Assembly (NCBI RefSeq): GCF_034007085.1
Contig: NZ_JAVERO010000038.1
Coordinates: 1-17,284 of the forward strand
Length of the DNA: 17,284 bases
Source of the DNA: Castellaniella sp034007085
GTDB lineage: Bacteria > Pseudomonadota > Gammaproteobacteria > Burkholderiales > Burkholderiaceae_B
Reading direction: 5' to 3'
The first letter of the stretch is position 1; each line of letters begins with the position of its first letter. Below, one piece after another: positions 1 through 6,098 of this stretch. The position numbers and the translations under genes were made by a program. The notes beneath the pieces were generated by a model that ran no database searches, was not told the origin of the DNA, and was given only the letters and a program-made list of their open reading frames with translations.

Positions 1-186
1 CGTGTCGTCCAGCACGAACTGGCGACGATCCGCCAGCGTCTGCGCGGCCGCCGTCACGCCCGCGTCGAGCAGGAACTCGCTGACGTTTTTGTGGCAGGCG
101 CGCGCGGCTTCCTGCAGCAGTTGCTTGACCGGCGTGCTGGCACGAACGTCGATGCGTTCGGTCTTGGAAAGATTCAGGGTGCTCAT
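1..186 (-). CDS. DUF1778 (TacA-like) type II antitoxin, 3' part outside window
   Basis: Only the first 62 codons are present; the gene reads leftward off the window edge. The visible protein begins MSTLNLSKTERIDVR and continues with an SEFLLDAG stretch (about residues 36-43) and an LADRRQFVLDD stretch (about 51-61). This is the layout of DUF1778 antitoxins: an N-terminal ribbon-helix-helix DNA-binding part, then a helical toxin-binding tail. Known members are about 90-100 residues long and are normally followed by a GNAT acetyltransferase toxin that modifies aminoacyl-tRNA, so a toxin gene is expected just left of position 1 (inference). The ATG at 184-186 is preceded by a GGAG ribosome binding site at 196-199 and by a good promoter at 219-248. 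The family call is from remembered sequence pattern, not from a search. Confidence 0.8.
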   Translation of the reverse strand, partial: MSTLNLSKTERIDVRASTPVKQLLQEAARACHKNVSEFLLDAGVTAAAQTLADRRQFVLDDT

Positions 187-218
187 GGAGCCACTCCGGA
201 CTGATTCTGGATACCCCT

Positions 219-248
219 ATTTTATCCGTCCGGACAATGTACTGACAA
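219..248 (-). promoter_or_regulatory. Promoter and likely autoregulatory operator of the DUF1778 antitoxin
   Basis: Read on the minus strand, a TTGTCA -35 (243-248) and a TAAAAT -10 (219-224) each match the sigma-70 consensus at 5 of 6 bases, with an 18-bp spacer. The spacer contains the perfect 8-bp palindrome GTCCGGAC (228-235). Two GACAATG direct repeats (233-239 and 244-250) lie one helical turn apart over the -35. Ribbon-helix-helix antitoxins usually repress their own promoter, so these are the natural operator candidates. The rest of 251-422 shows no gene; it holds a short inverted repeat, TAGTG/CACTA (305-320), and nothing else recognised. Confidence 0.55.
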
Positions 249-422
249 TGCGTTTCTTGTTTGACCACCATCCAGGCACTCACTTCCACGCTGCAATTGA
301 TTATTAGTGCTCGATCACTACCGACAAAAGTCCGCGTCCGGCGAACAGATGCCCATGGTGCGCTTGAATGCTGCTCTCCACCTCCCGGCGAAATCGCCCG
401 CTCGAAAACCGTATCAGCACCG

Positions 423-1766
423 TTACTCAGCCGGCATCTTTGCCAATCGGTTCGCTGAGTCCAACACCCCATGCTTGATCGTATCGAACACGACGGCAGG
501 AAACTCCGCCGGCAGTTCGTCAGCCGTGTGCTCCAGGGCGGCCGGTAATCGTTGCAATACCTCGTGGATCAAATCCTCCATGCCATTGCCCCAACCACAC
601 AGCGTGGCCGTGTGGTTGAAATGCCGACGCTGGATGTCACGCAGACGATAGTGTGTATTCTTTCCCTTCAGGGCCATGGCCAACTTCAAGCGATGAGGGT
701 CCAACTGGTTGGGACCCGCTCCGCTGACCGGCCATGCGGACAAGACATCATATAAAGGGGCCAGTTGGAAACGACCGCCTGGCAACAAGACAATGGAGTA
801 ATTCTTTGCATGGCCATCGGTTGCCCCCAGCAACCAAGACAGCAATTGTGACATCAGCAACGTACGCAGATCTTGCTCTCTCGCTTCTGACTGCTGCAGG
901 ATACGCGCAATGGCAACGATGCCCGGCCCCCCATCCGCCTCATACTTTGCGCCAGGTGGCGTGCCGGTTGCCTGACAGAAGTCTTCCTGGGGTATCCGCA
1001 GCCAATGCCCTTGCCTGGCTTTGCGTCGATCAAACCGTTCAACAATCAATACTTTTTGATCTTCAAATTGTGCAATCTCGCACGCCGCGATGGGCAAACC
1101 CATGTGCCGCAAGATGCGGGCGCACAACCACTCGTTCTCCACGGATGTGCTCATGTCCGCTTGGCGTCCACCCACCAGTCCCAGCGGCAGTTTGAAAATA
1201 TGAGTCGTCGGGGTGGCGCCCTGTGGCCGGCACCACTGCCCATCGTGCAGAATGAATGCCGTCTTCTCCTGAGCGCCAGCCAGCGAAATACGGAAATCCT
1301 CATCTTCCGCCACCTGCTGCCCCAATGCGGCAGGTGCAGCGGTCGTCGCTCGCAAAATGCCTGCGAGGTCGCGCGTCGTCAACGGTCGCGCGCGGATGCG
1401 GAAGACGTCATCCGGAAGCTCGCCTTCAGGTAGTAATTGAAGCGCACCCACACAGTCGCGCCCGATTGCCGCCAAGAGCGCAAAGGCGCCAGTATCCATG
1501 GTGCGGAAGCGGGCTTGCAGGCGACGCCGTATGACGTCGCTGTCAGGCAGCAGATTGTCAAAGTAATTGTGAACCGCAGCACCGCGCAGGGGCGCATTAT
1601 CCAGCGTAAAGGGCAGCGATAAAGAGAGCGCCCGTCCCTGGGGCGACTGTATCCAAGCGGGATCGTAACGCAGGACATCTTCGCCCTTACCCGAGATCTC
1701 CCAAACACCGACGTGCACCCCATTGGCCCACAAGGCCAGGCATCGTGCCTTTGATCGCCTGGCCAT
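423..1766 (-). CDS. hipA: HipA-family Ser/Thr kinase toxin
   Basis: Type II HipA toxins are kinases that phosphorylate targets such as glutamyl-tRNA synthetase and cause growth arrest or persistence. The 447-residue protein has the usual two parts: an N-terminal HipA domain (about residues 1-110) and the HipA C-terminal kinase domain (about 155-400). Visible motifs are ISLAGAQEK (160-168, nucleotide-binding loop region), VERFDRR (242-248), the catalytic loop TDGHAKN (316-322, Asp317) and PLYDVLS with the metal-binding Asp340. The length is normal and the frame is intact. The ATG at 1764-1766 was chosen because it follows the frameshift-corrected hipB stop by 2 bases; an in-frame GTG at 1773-1775 would add three residues. 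It is co-transcribed downstream of hipB. Targets cannot be inferred from sequence. Confidence 0.93.
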   Translation of the reverse strand: MARRSKARCLALWANGVHVGVWEISGKGEDVLRYDPAWIQSPQGRALSLSLPFTLDNAPLRGAAVHNYFDNLLPDSDVIRRRLQARFRTMDTGAFALLAAIGRDCVGALQLLPEGELPDDVFRIRARPLTTRDLAGILRATTAAPAALGQQVAEDEDFRISLAGAQEKTAFILHDGQWCRPQGATPTTHIFKLPLGLVGGRQADMSTSVENEWLCARILRHMGLPIAACEIAQFEDQKVLIVERFDRRKARQGHWLRIPQEDFCQATGTPPGAKYEADGGPGIVAIARILQQSEAREQDLRTLLMSQLLSWLLGATDGHAKNYSIVLLPGGRFQLAPLYDVLSAWPVSGAGPNQLDPHRLKLAMALKGKNTHYRLRDIQRRHFNHTATLCGWGNGMEDLIHEVLQRLPAALEHTADELPAEFPAVVFDTIKHGVLDSANRLAKMPAE

Positions 1767-1768
1767 CG

Positions 1769-2010
1769 CTACCACTCACTGCTGAAGTGTGGGTCTGCCG
1801 GACGCTCCAGCACCGTCAGATCCATGCCGAGCACCCCTAGCAACGCCAGCAAGCGATCTACGGTTAGCTGCGCAGGCTGTTTTCCAGTTCAGAGTAGCGG
1901 TTTTGACTGATGCCAAGGCGCGAGGCGACCTCCTGCTGCGTGAGGCCCAATGCCTTGCGGCGCGCCGTCAGCAAGTGGCCCAGTTGGTGACTCGTCGAGA
2001 GCTTTATCAT
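1769..2010 (-). pseudogene. hipB: HipB-family HTH antitoxin, frameshifted
   Basis: Frame zero starts at the ATG at 2008-2010 (MIKLSTSHQ) and gives a Cro/C1-type helix-turn-helix (LTQQEVASRLGISQNRYSELEN). It then ends early as a 48-residue product at a TAA (1864-1866). The expected HipB ending continues in another frame from about 1876: PAQLTVDRLLALLGVLG, then MDLTVLERP and a tail closing FSSEW, with a TAG at 1769-1771, two bases before the hipA ATG. The whole interval is 242 nt, one short of 81 codons, so one lost base explains everything. A CCC run reduced to CC near 1874-1878 would restore a reading of LENSPAQLTV. HipB normally represses the operon and holds HipA inactive. The frameshift may be a real mutation, a sequencing error or, less likely, recoding. 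No clear Shine-Dalgarno precedes the start. Confidence 0.85.
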
Positions 2011-2016
2011 GATGGA

Positions 2017-2111
2017 TATCGTTAAAATCGATAACTTAAATTTATCGTTTATTCCGATATCATGCAAATATCGGAGATATCGATAAAGATTAAATATCGG
2101 AATTGCCAATA
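2017..2111. promoter_or_regulatory. hipBA operator array: four TATCG-N7-CGATA sites at 26-bp spacing
   Basis: Three perfect 17-bp inverted repeats of form TATCG-N7-CGATA lie at 2017-2033, 2043-2059 and 2069-2085. A fourth copy with one mismatch (TATCG-N7-CAATA) lies at 2095-2111. Start-to-start distance is exactly 26 bp each time. The first site ends 6 bp before the hipB start codon. E. coli HipB is known to bind several TATCC-N8-GGATA operators upstream of hipBA, so this is a close analogue with a different half-site and a 7-bp spacer. The hipB promoter must lie within the array; a TTGGCA -35 candidate (2104-2109, minus strand) overlaps site 4, but its -10 is not clear. The DNA is very AT-rich compared with its surroundings. 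Confidence 0.85.
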
Positions 2112-2317
2112 AAGTATCTTTTTGATAGCACCCTCTCTAGTGTCCCCATGCGTCGACGTCGTCTGACATGACCCTCAACACTGCGTCTACTGTCAACGTC
2201 GGTTGAAAACTGACCGTCATGGACCTCTCGGAGAATTATCGCCGCATCGCCCGACTAAACAGCCCGATGCAAAGCCAACGGCATCAAGGGCTGCAACAAA
2301 CCCTTCATCAGTTATTC

Positions 2318-2354
2318 ACAGGCTTGCCCACCGTATCGCGGTGGATAAGCCTGT
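2318..2354. repeat. Long imperfect inverted repeat after the CYTH gene, with DnaA-box-like ends
   Basis: Two 16-base arms (2318-2333 and 2339-2354) match at 14 of 16 positions around a 5-base loop (TATCG), starting with ACAGGCTT and closing with AAGCCTGT. The repeat lies just beyond the stop codon of the minus-strand CYTH gene and could stop transcription, but no T-run follows it on either strand. The segment also contains TTATTCACA (2312-2320) and, on the minus strand, TTATCCACC (2340-2348), each one mismatch from the DnaA box TTATCCACA. The remainder of 2112-2317 contains no gene that I can support. Confidence 0.5.
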
Positions 2355-2366
2355 TGGGGCATCGGT

Positions 2367-2882
2367 TCACTTCTGCCGCTGGAGCATGTCCAGGTAGGCA
2401 TCCTCGATCAGTTGCCCGAGCGATACGCCCAGTTTCTCCATAATCTGGTGGGCTTCAGCGATGCCCGGGGACTGGTGATCGTCGTCTTGCAGCACGACTT
2501 CAAGTTCCAGAAACTCGCCCAGGCCTTGCACGCGATCCAGGTGGATGCGTGTTCTCCCCGTCATGACCAGAGTGCGGTGTTTGATGACGCGACCCAGCAC
2601 GCCGTAGGCGGCGACCAGTACCTCACGCAAGATATCGGGCTCAGCAGTGCGGCTGATCAGGTAGAAGGATGTCTTTGGGCCGGCCTGGTCGGCGCGTTGA
2701 TAGAAGATCAGCTCGCCCTGGCGCTCATTGAATGTTCTCAGCTTCAAACGACCGTTCTCGCACTGGAAGAAGGTGTCGTCCTGGTGAAGCTCTGTCGGTT
2801 CTTCTGTGGCGATGGCCAGGGCTTTGGGCATTACCTCGTCGATGCTGTCGATGTGCGCCTTGATTTCGATGTTTCTTGCCAT
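2367..2882 (-). CDS. CYTH-domain protein (class IV adenylate cyclase / triphosphatase-like)
   Basis: This is a 171-residue CYTH (triphosphate tunnel metalloenzyme) protein. The family hydrolyses or cyclises triphosphate substrates inside a beta-barrel using metal ions. Visible signature: MARNIEIKAHI at the start, where the usual ExExK motif is present as N-I-E-I-K with the first Glu replaced by Asn. Further on come basic strand residues (RLKLR, near 44-48), TGRTRIHLDRV (about 107-117) and the acidic strand LGEFLELEVVL (about 120-130). Length fits single-domain members. The reading frame stays open upstream for another 153 codons, but that stretch runs antisense to the radC fragment and into the tRNA gene, so I start at 2882. 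A TACAAT -10 candidate lies at 2917-2922 (minus). Substrate cannot be predicted; cyclic-AMP synthesis is not implied. Confidence 0.85.
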   Translation of the reverse strand: MARNIEIKAHIDSIDEVMPKALAIATEEPTELHQDDTFFQCENGRLKLRTFNERQGELIFYQRADQAGPKTSFYLISRTAEPDILREVLVAAYGVLGRVIKHRTLVMTGRTRIHLDRVQGLGEFLELEVVLQDDDHQSPGIAEAHQIMEKLGVSLGQLIEDAYLDMLQRQK

Positions 2883-3047
2883 GGGATTGCTATCTTGTAA
2901 AACGGATTTTCTCCCCATTGTAGGAGGAGGGGGTATGGGATTTGCTCCATGGACCTGTGCGTCTGCGCTGAGCGTACCGAGCTGCTGCAGGTTCGCTGTT
3001 CGCTCATCCCTGGCGAGACTGGCGTTACCAGCCTTGCGCATCGTAAA

Positions 3048-3161
3048 GAGATTGATCAGGCATCGGTATATCCGAGAGATGTGGTCAAGCTGACCTTGCT
3101 GCACAATGCCAAGTCGGTGATGCTGGTGCATAACCATCCGTCGGGCAGTGCCGAGGCCAGC
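3048..3161 (+). pseudogene. radC: radC fragment (JAB/MPN domain remnant)
   Basis: About 38 codons match the C-terminal half of RadC: EIDQASVYPRDVVK, then LLHN and the metal-site motif HNHPSG followed by SAEAS. In intact RadC this part lies inside a protein of about 160-230 residues. Here the surrounding open frame (2949-3272) shows no RadC-like sequence before or after, so both ends are lost. RadC genes are often carried on genomic islands and plasmids. The fragment lies between the divergently oriented CYTH gene and the tRNA-Leu gene, and is best read as a scar of a past insertion or deletion. In the non-genic stretch 2883-3311 I see nothing else except short inverted repeats at 3284-3299 (CCCC/GGGG arms) and 3304-3314 (CCAAC/GTTGG). 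Confidence 0.75.
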
Positions 3162-3311
3162 ACCAAAATGGAAATGCTCTCGCGCAGGGCGTATGGCTTC
3201 AGGAATTTTGAGAATTACCGCTTGAGGGTCTTGGCCCAATGCGGCTGGAACGGTGTCGTCAACCGTGTCTGATGAATGCCCATCCCCCGTTAATGGGGTA
3301 GAGCCAACCGT

Positions 3312-3396
3312 TGGTGCCCGGGGCCGGAATCGAACCGGCACGCCTTGCGGCGGGGGATTTTGAGTCCCCTGCGTCTACCAATTTCACCACCCGGGC
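3312..3396 (-). tRNA. tRNA-Leu (anticodon CAA)
   Basis: On the minus strand an 85-nt class II tRNA folds cleanly. The acceptor 5' strand GCCCGGG pairs with 3' CCCGGGC; the anticodon stem GGGGA/TCCCC encloses the loop CTCAAAA (anticodon CAA, reading UUG); a long variable arm follows, then the T-arm with GGTTCGATTCC, and an encoded CCA end at 3312-3314. It lies 41 bp after the stop codon of the GlxA-type regulator on the same strand. Its 3' end faces the accessory segment holding the radC fragment and the toxin-antitoxin genes. Confidence 0.97.
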
Positions 3397-3401
3397 AGGG
3401 T

Positions 3402-3424
3402 CGGGCCGACAGATCGTCGGCCCG
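3402..3424. repeat. Perfect 9-bp stem hairpin just upstream of tRNA-Leu
   Basis: Arms CGGGCCGAC (3402-3410) and GTCGGCCCG (3416-3424) surround a 5-base loop. The hairpin lies between the regulator stop codon (3438-3440) and the tRNA 5' end (3396), only 5 bases from the mature tRNA. It may end the regulator transcript, although no T-run follows on the minus strand, or form a structured 5' leader of the tRNA precursor. Confidence 0.6.
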
Positions 3425-3436
3425 GAAAAGAACGAC

Positions 3437-3442
3437 ATTATA
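3437..3442 (-). promoter_or_regulatory. Candidate -10 of tRNA-Leu overlapping the regulator stop codon
   Basis: The minus-strand hexamer TATAAT is a perfect sigma-70 -10 element and contains the TAA stop of the GlxA-type regulator. At the expected -35 position (3460-3465) the sequence is GCGGAG, which does not resemble TTGACA, so promoter activity rests on the -10 and an upstream run of six A residues within the spacer. Transcription from it would start about 30 nt before the mature tRNA and include the 3402-3424 hairpin. Confidence 0.35.
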
Positions 3443-4427
3443 CGGCGTTTTTTACCTGGCTCCGCCGCCAGGCACCGGGCGCCTGCCCGTACTTGGCGCG
3501 AAAGGCCCGCCCCATGTGGGCTGCATCGGCAAAGCCGCAATCAGAGGCAATGGCTGCAACAGCCTTATCAGTATGCTGCAACAGCCAGGCGGCCTGGCGC
3601 AGACGCACCGCACGGGCATAGGCCTGCGGCGTGGTATTCAGATGCTGGCGAAACAGCCGTTGTAACTGGCGTGCGGACACGCCCAGGCGATCGGCCAGTC
3701 CACCCATGTCCGGGATCTGGCCGGCGTACTGTTCGATCACCAGCGTGGCGCGGCGCAAAGCGGGCGGGCTGTCAGCCGGAACCCCGGGCGGCGGAGGCTG
3801 GACCTGCCCGCTCTGCCCGCCTGCGGCATCACACTGTAGGCAGCGCAGCGCGCGCTGGATGTCCGCCTCCGGCACATGGCGGCGCAGCATGCGCACGGCA
3901 ACATCGATGACGGCGGCCCCACCCACGCAGGTCATCCGGCGCCGGTCGAACACCCAGGGCCGGTCAGTGACGATCCGTTCCGGATCGATCGCCGGAAAGC
4001 GGTCGGCAAAATCGCGGTACTGGTCGCCACTGACGCACAACTGATAGCCGGCCATCACCCCGGCCCCGACCAGGACATGAACGGCGTTGCACAGGCCCAC
4101 CAGATACCGCCCGCCCTGGGCTGCCTGGCGCAGCCAGGCCGACAGCGCTGGCCCCGCACCGGCCGCAGGCGACAGCGGTCCGCCCACGACGACCAGATAG
4201 TCGAATCGCAGGGGATCGCCCAGCAGATCGGTCGGTACGACCTGGATGCCACTGGCCGAACGCACGGGGATCAGGGTGTCGGCAACGACTTCCCAGGCAC
4301 ACGGGCCGGATGTATCAGTCTGCGCATCCAGCAGGCCCAGCAGGTCCGTGAACGCAGCAAAAGCGCCCATGGCGAACTGCGGCAGCAGGACGAATCCGAT
4401 GCGTACGGAAATGTCGCTTTTGTTCAT
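3438..4427 (-). CDS. GlxA-family transcriptional regulator (DJ-1/PfpI-like domain + AraC HTH)
   Basis: The 329-residue protein has an N-terminal class I glutamine amidotransferase-like (DJ-1/PfpI) domain, about residues 8-190, with IGFVLLPQFAMGA at its start, FDYLVVVGG (75-83) and the nucleophile-elbow position GLCNAVHVLV (Cys113). It has a C-terminal AraC/XylS DNA-binding domain, about 225-322, with two helix-turn-helix units (near 240-262 and 288-312; LADRLGVSARQLQRLF, IASDCGFADAAHMGRAF). Relatives include GbdR, CdhR and ArgR, which control amine and amino-acid catabolism; the amidase-like part usually senses a ligand rather than catalysing. The ATG at 4425-4427 follows an AGGGA ribosome binding site. 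It is divergent from sdaA, so control of serine breakdown is a reasonable inference; the ligand is unknown. Confidence 0.93.
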   Translation of the reverse strand: MNKSDISVRIGFVLLPQFAMGAFAAFTDLLGLLDAQTDTSGPCAWEVVADTLIPVRSASGIQVVPTDLLGDPLRFDYLVVVGGPLSPAAGAGPALSAWLRQAAQGGRYLVGLCNAVHVLVGAGVMAGYQLCVSGDQYRDFADRFPAIDPERIVTDRPWVFDRRRMTCVGGAAVIDVAVRMLRRHVPEADIQRALRCLQCDAAGGQSGQVQPPPPGVPADSPPALRRATLVIEQYAGQIPDMGGLADRLGVSARQLQRLFRQHLNTTPQAYARAVRLRQAAWLLQHTDKAVAAIASDCGFADAAHMGRAFRAKYGQAPGAWRRSQVKNAV

Positions 4428-4661
4428 ATCATCCCTAAATATGACGTATTTATTCTATCAAAAATCATTAATAGCAATCGATCGCATTATCATATACATG
4501 GTTTACCCGAGTTAAACCCCATTTATTCCTGATTGATGTCGCTTTTATTCAATTAAAAACCCAGGGAATCCATAGAATCAACAGAAAATCAGCCCCATAC
4601 CCAGGGAACGCCCGGACCATCTGGGCGGAACAAAACAGAGCACGCACACCGGAGGCACATC
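4428..4661. promoter_or_regulatory. Divergent control region between the GlxA-type regulator and sdaA
   Basis: This 234-bp region is markedly AT-rich in its left half. I see a 19-bp inverted repeat GGTTTA-N7-TAAACC (4500-4518). I also see two identical 10-bp direct repeats ACCCAGGGAA (4559-4568 and 4599-4608), 40 bp apart, each with a near-palindromic CCC-A-GGG core. The spacing of about four helical turns would place two protein molecules on the same DNA face. They are candidate operators for the divergent regulator. I could not assign -35/-10 elements for either gene with confidence, and found no riboswitch-like core. The sdaA ribosome binding site GGAGG is at 4651-4655. Confidence 0.45.
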
Positions 4662-6050
4662 ATGGCGCTGTCAGTCTTCGATATCTTCAAAATCGGCATT
4701 GGGCCTTCCAGTTCCCATACGGTGGGGCCGATGCGCGCCGCCCGCAATTTCGCCCGCAATCTGGATGCTCGGGGGCTGCTGCCCCGCGTCGCCAGCCTGA
4801 ACATTCATCTGTACGGATCGCTGGCGGAAACGGGGGCCGGCCACCGGACTGATATGGGCATCATGCTGGGATTGATGGGCGAGGCCCCGGATACGGTCGA
4901 CCCTGCGTCGATCGGCCATCTGATCGACGCCGTGATCCGCGAGCATCGCCTGACGGTCTGGCGCAGCCACACCATCGTCTTCGATCCCCAACGCGCCTTT
5001 TCCGGGCGGGTCAAACCCATGCCGGAACACCCCAATGGCATGCGCTTCGTCGCACAGGATGCCGAAGGCAGCACCGTGCTGGACGAACGCTATGTCTCGA
5101 TCGGTGGCGGCTTCATCCGTGCGCTGGACAGTATCGAAACCGATGAGACCGTGCCCGAGCACGCGCCGATGCCCTATCCATTCGCCACCGGGGCAGAACT
5201 CATGGCAACCTGCCGACGCCACGGCCTGACGATCGCTCAACTGATGATGGCCAATGAATCCACCCTGCGCCCGCCCGAAGCAGTCCGGGCCGGGGTGCTG
5301 CACATTGCCCGGGTCATGGACGATGCCATCGATCGGGGCTGCGGCCTGCAAGGCCCGCTCACCGACACGATTCTGCCCGGCGGGCTGAAGGTGCGTCGCC
5401 GCGCCCCGGCGCTGTACGCCCAACTGACATCAGCGCCGAAAAAGGCAGACGACGTGATGTTCGCCATGGATTGGGTGAACCTGTACGCCATGGCCGTGAA
5501 CGAGGAAAATGCCGCCAGCGGCCGCGTGGTGACGGCGCCGACCAACGGCGCTGCCGGCCTGCTGCCGGCCGTGCTGCGTTATTACCGCGTGTTTGTGCCT
5601 GGCTGGTCCGAGGACGGCGTGGTGGATTTCCTGCTGACGGCGGCGGCCATCGGTTTCCTGTACAAGGAAAACGCCTCGATCTCCGGGGCCGAGGTCGGTT
5701 GCCAGGGCGAGGTCGGAGTGGCCTGTTCGATGGCGGCAGCCGGACTGACGGCAGTCCTGGGAGGCACAGTGGAACAGATCGAAAATGCCGCCGAAATCGG
5801 CATGGAACACAATCTGGGCCTGACCTGCGACCCCGTGGGCGGCCTGGTGCAGATCCCATGCATCGAGCGCAACGCCATGGGCGGGAACAAGGCCATCAAT
5901 GCCTCGCGCCTGGCCCTGCACGGCGATGGCAAGCACCATGTCTCGCTGGACACGGTGATCGAGACCATGCGCCAGACCGGCGCCGACATGCAATCGAAAT
6001 ACAAGGAGACATCCCGCGGCGGCCTGGCTGTGAACGTGGTGGAATGCTGA
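4662..6050 (+). CDS. sdaA: L-serine ammonia-lyase (L-serine dehydratase), iron-sulfur type
   Basis: This enzyme converts L-serine to pyruvate and ammonia using a [4Fe-4S] cluster rather than pyridoxal phosphate. The 462-residue chain is the fused single-chain form: beta domain (about 1-160; start MALSVFDIFKIGIGPSSSHT, with the SSSHT motif) followed by the alpha catalytic domain (about 190-460; NAASGRVVTAPTNGAAG). Cluster cysteines are visible as Cys347 (VGCQGEVG), Cys389 (LTCDPVGG) and Cys400 (IPCIERNA). Their spacing is the same as Cys343/385/396 of the Legionella enzyme. The length is typical. ATG 4662 has a strong GGAGG seven bases upstream. It is divergent from a GlxA-type regulator and convergent with an RhtA-like exporter, suggesting a small serine/threonine homeostasis cluster (inference). 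Confidence 0.96.
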   Translation: MALSVFDIFKIGIGPSSSHTVGPMRAARNFARNLDARGLLPRVASLNIHLYGSLAETGAGHRTDMGIMLGLMGEAPDTVDPASIGHLIDAVIREHRLTVWRSHTIVFDPQRAFSGRVKPMPEHPNGMRFVAQDAEGSTVLDERYVSIGGGFIRALDSIETDETVPEHAPMPYPFATGAELMATCRRHGLTIAQLMMANESTLRPPEAVRAGVLHIARVMDDAIDRGCGLQGPLTDTILPGGLKVRRRAPALYAQLTSAPKKADDVMFAMDWVNLYAMAVNEENAASGRVVTAPTNGAAGLLPAVLRYYRVFVPGWSEDGVVDFLLTAAAIGFLYKENASISGAEVGCQGEVGVACSMAAAGLTAVLGGTVEQIENAAEIGMEHNLGLTCDPVGGLVQIPCIERNAMGGNKAINASRLALHGDGKHHVSLDTVIETMRQTGADMQSKYKETSRGGLAVNVVEC

Positions 6051-6098
6051 ACGCCGCCCTTGTCCCGGCAGCGGCTGGTGTCACGGCAGCGCCCCGAT

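Noticed and set aside
2011..2109. 33-codon upstream extension of hipB from a TTG codon.
   Set aside because: It translates the operator array itself; the usual HipB start is the ATG at 2010.
2461..2475. TGCCCGGGG shared with the tRNA-Leu 3' end, as a possible attachment-site copy.
   Set aside because: It is a 9-bp GC-rich match inside the CYTH coding sequence and is expected by chance.
2883..3341. 153-codon N-terminal extension of the CYTH gene.
   Set aside because: It runs into the tRNA-Leu gene and antisense to the radC fragment; the family start MARNIEIK lies at 2882.
4428..4661. Glycine or other riboswitch upstream of sdaA.
   Set aside because: No conserved tandem aptamer core or terminator/anti-terminator structure could be seen.
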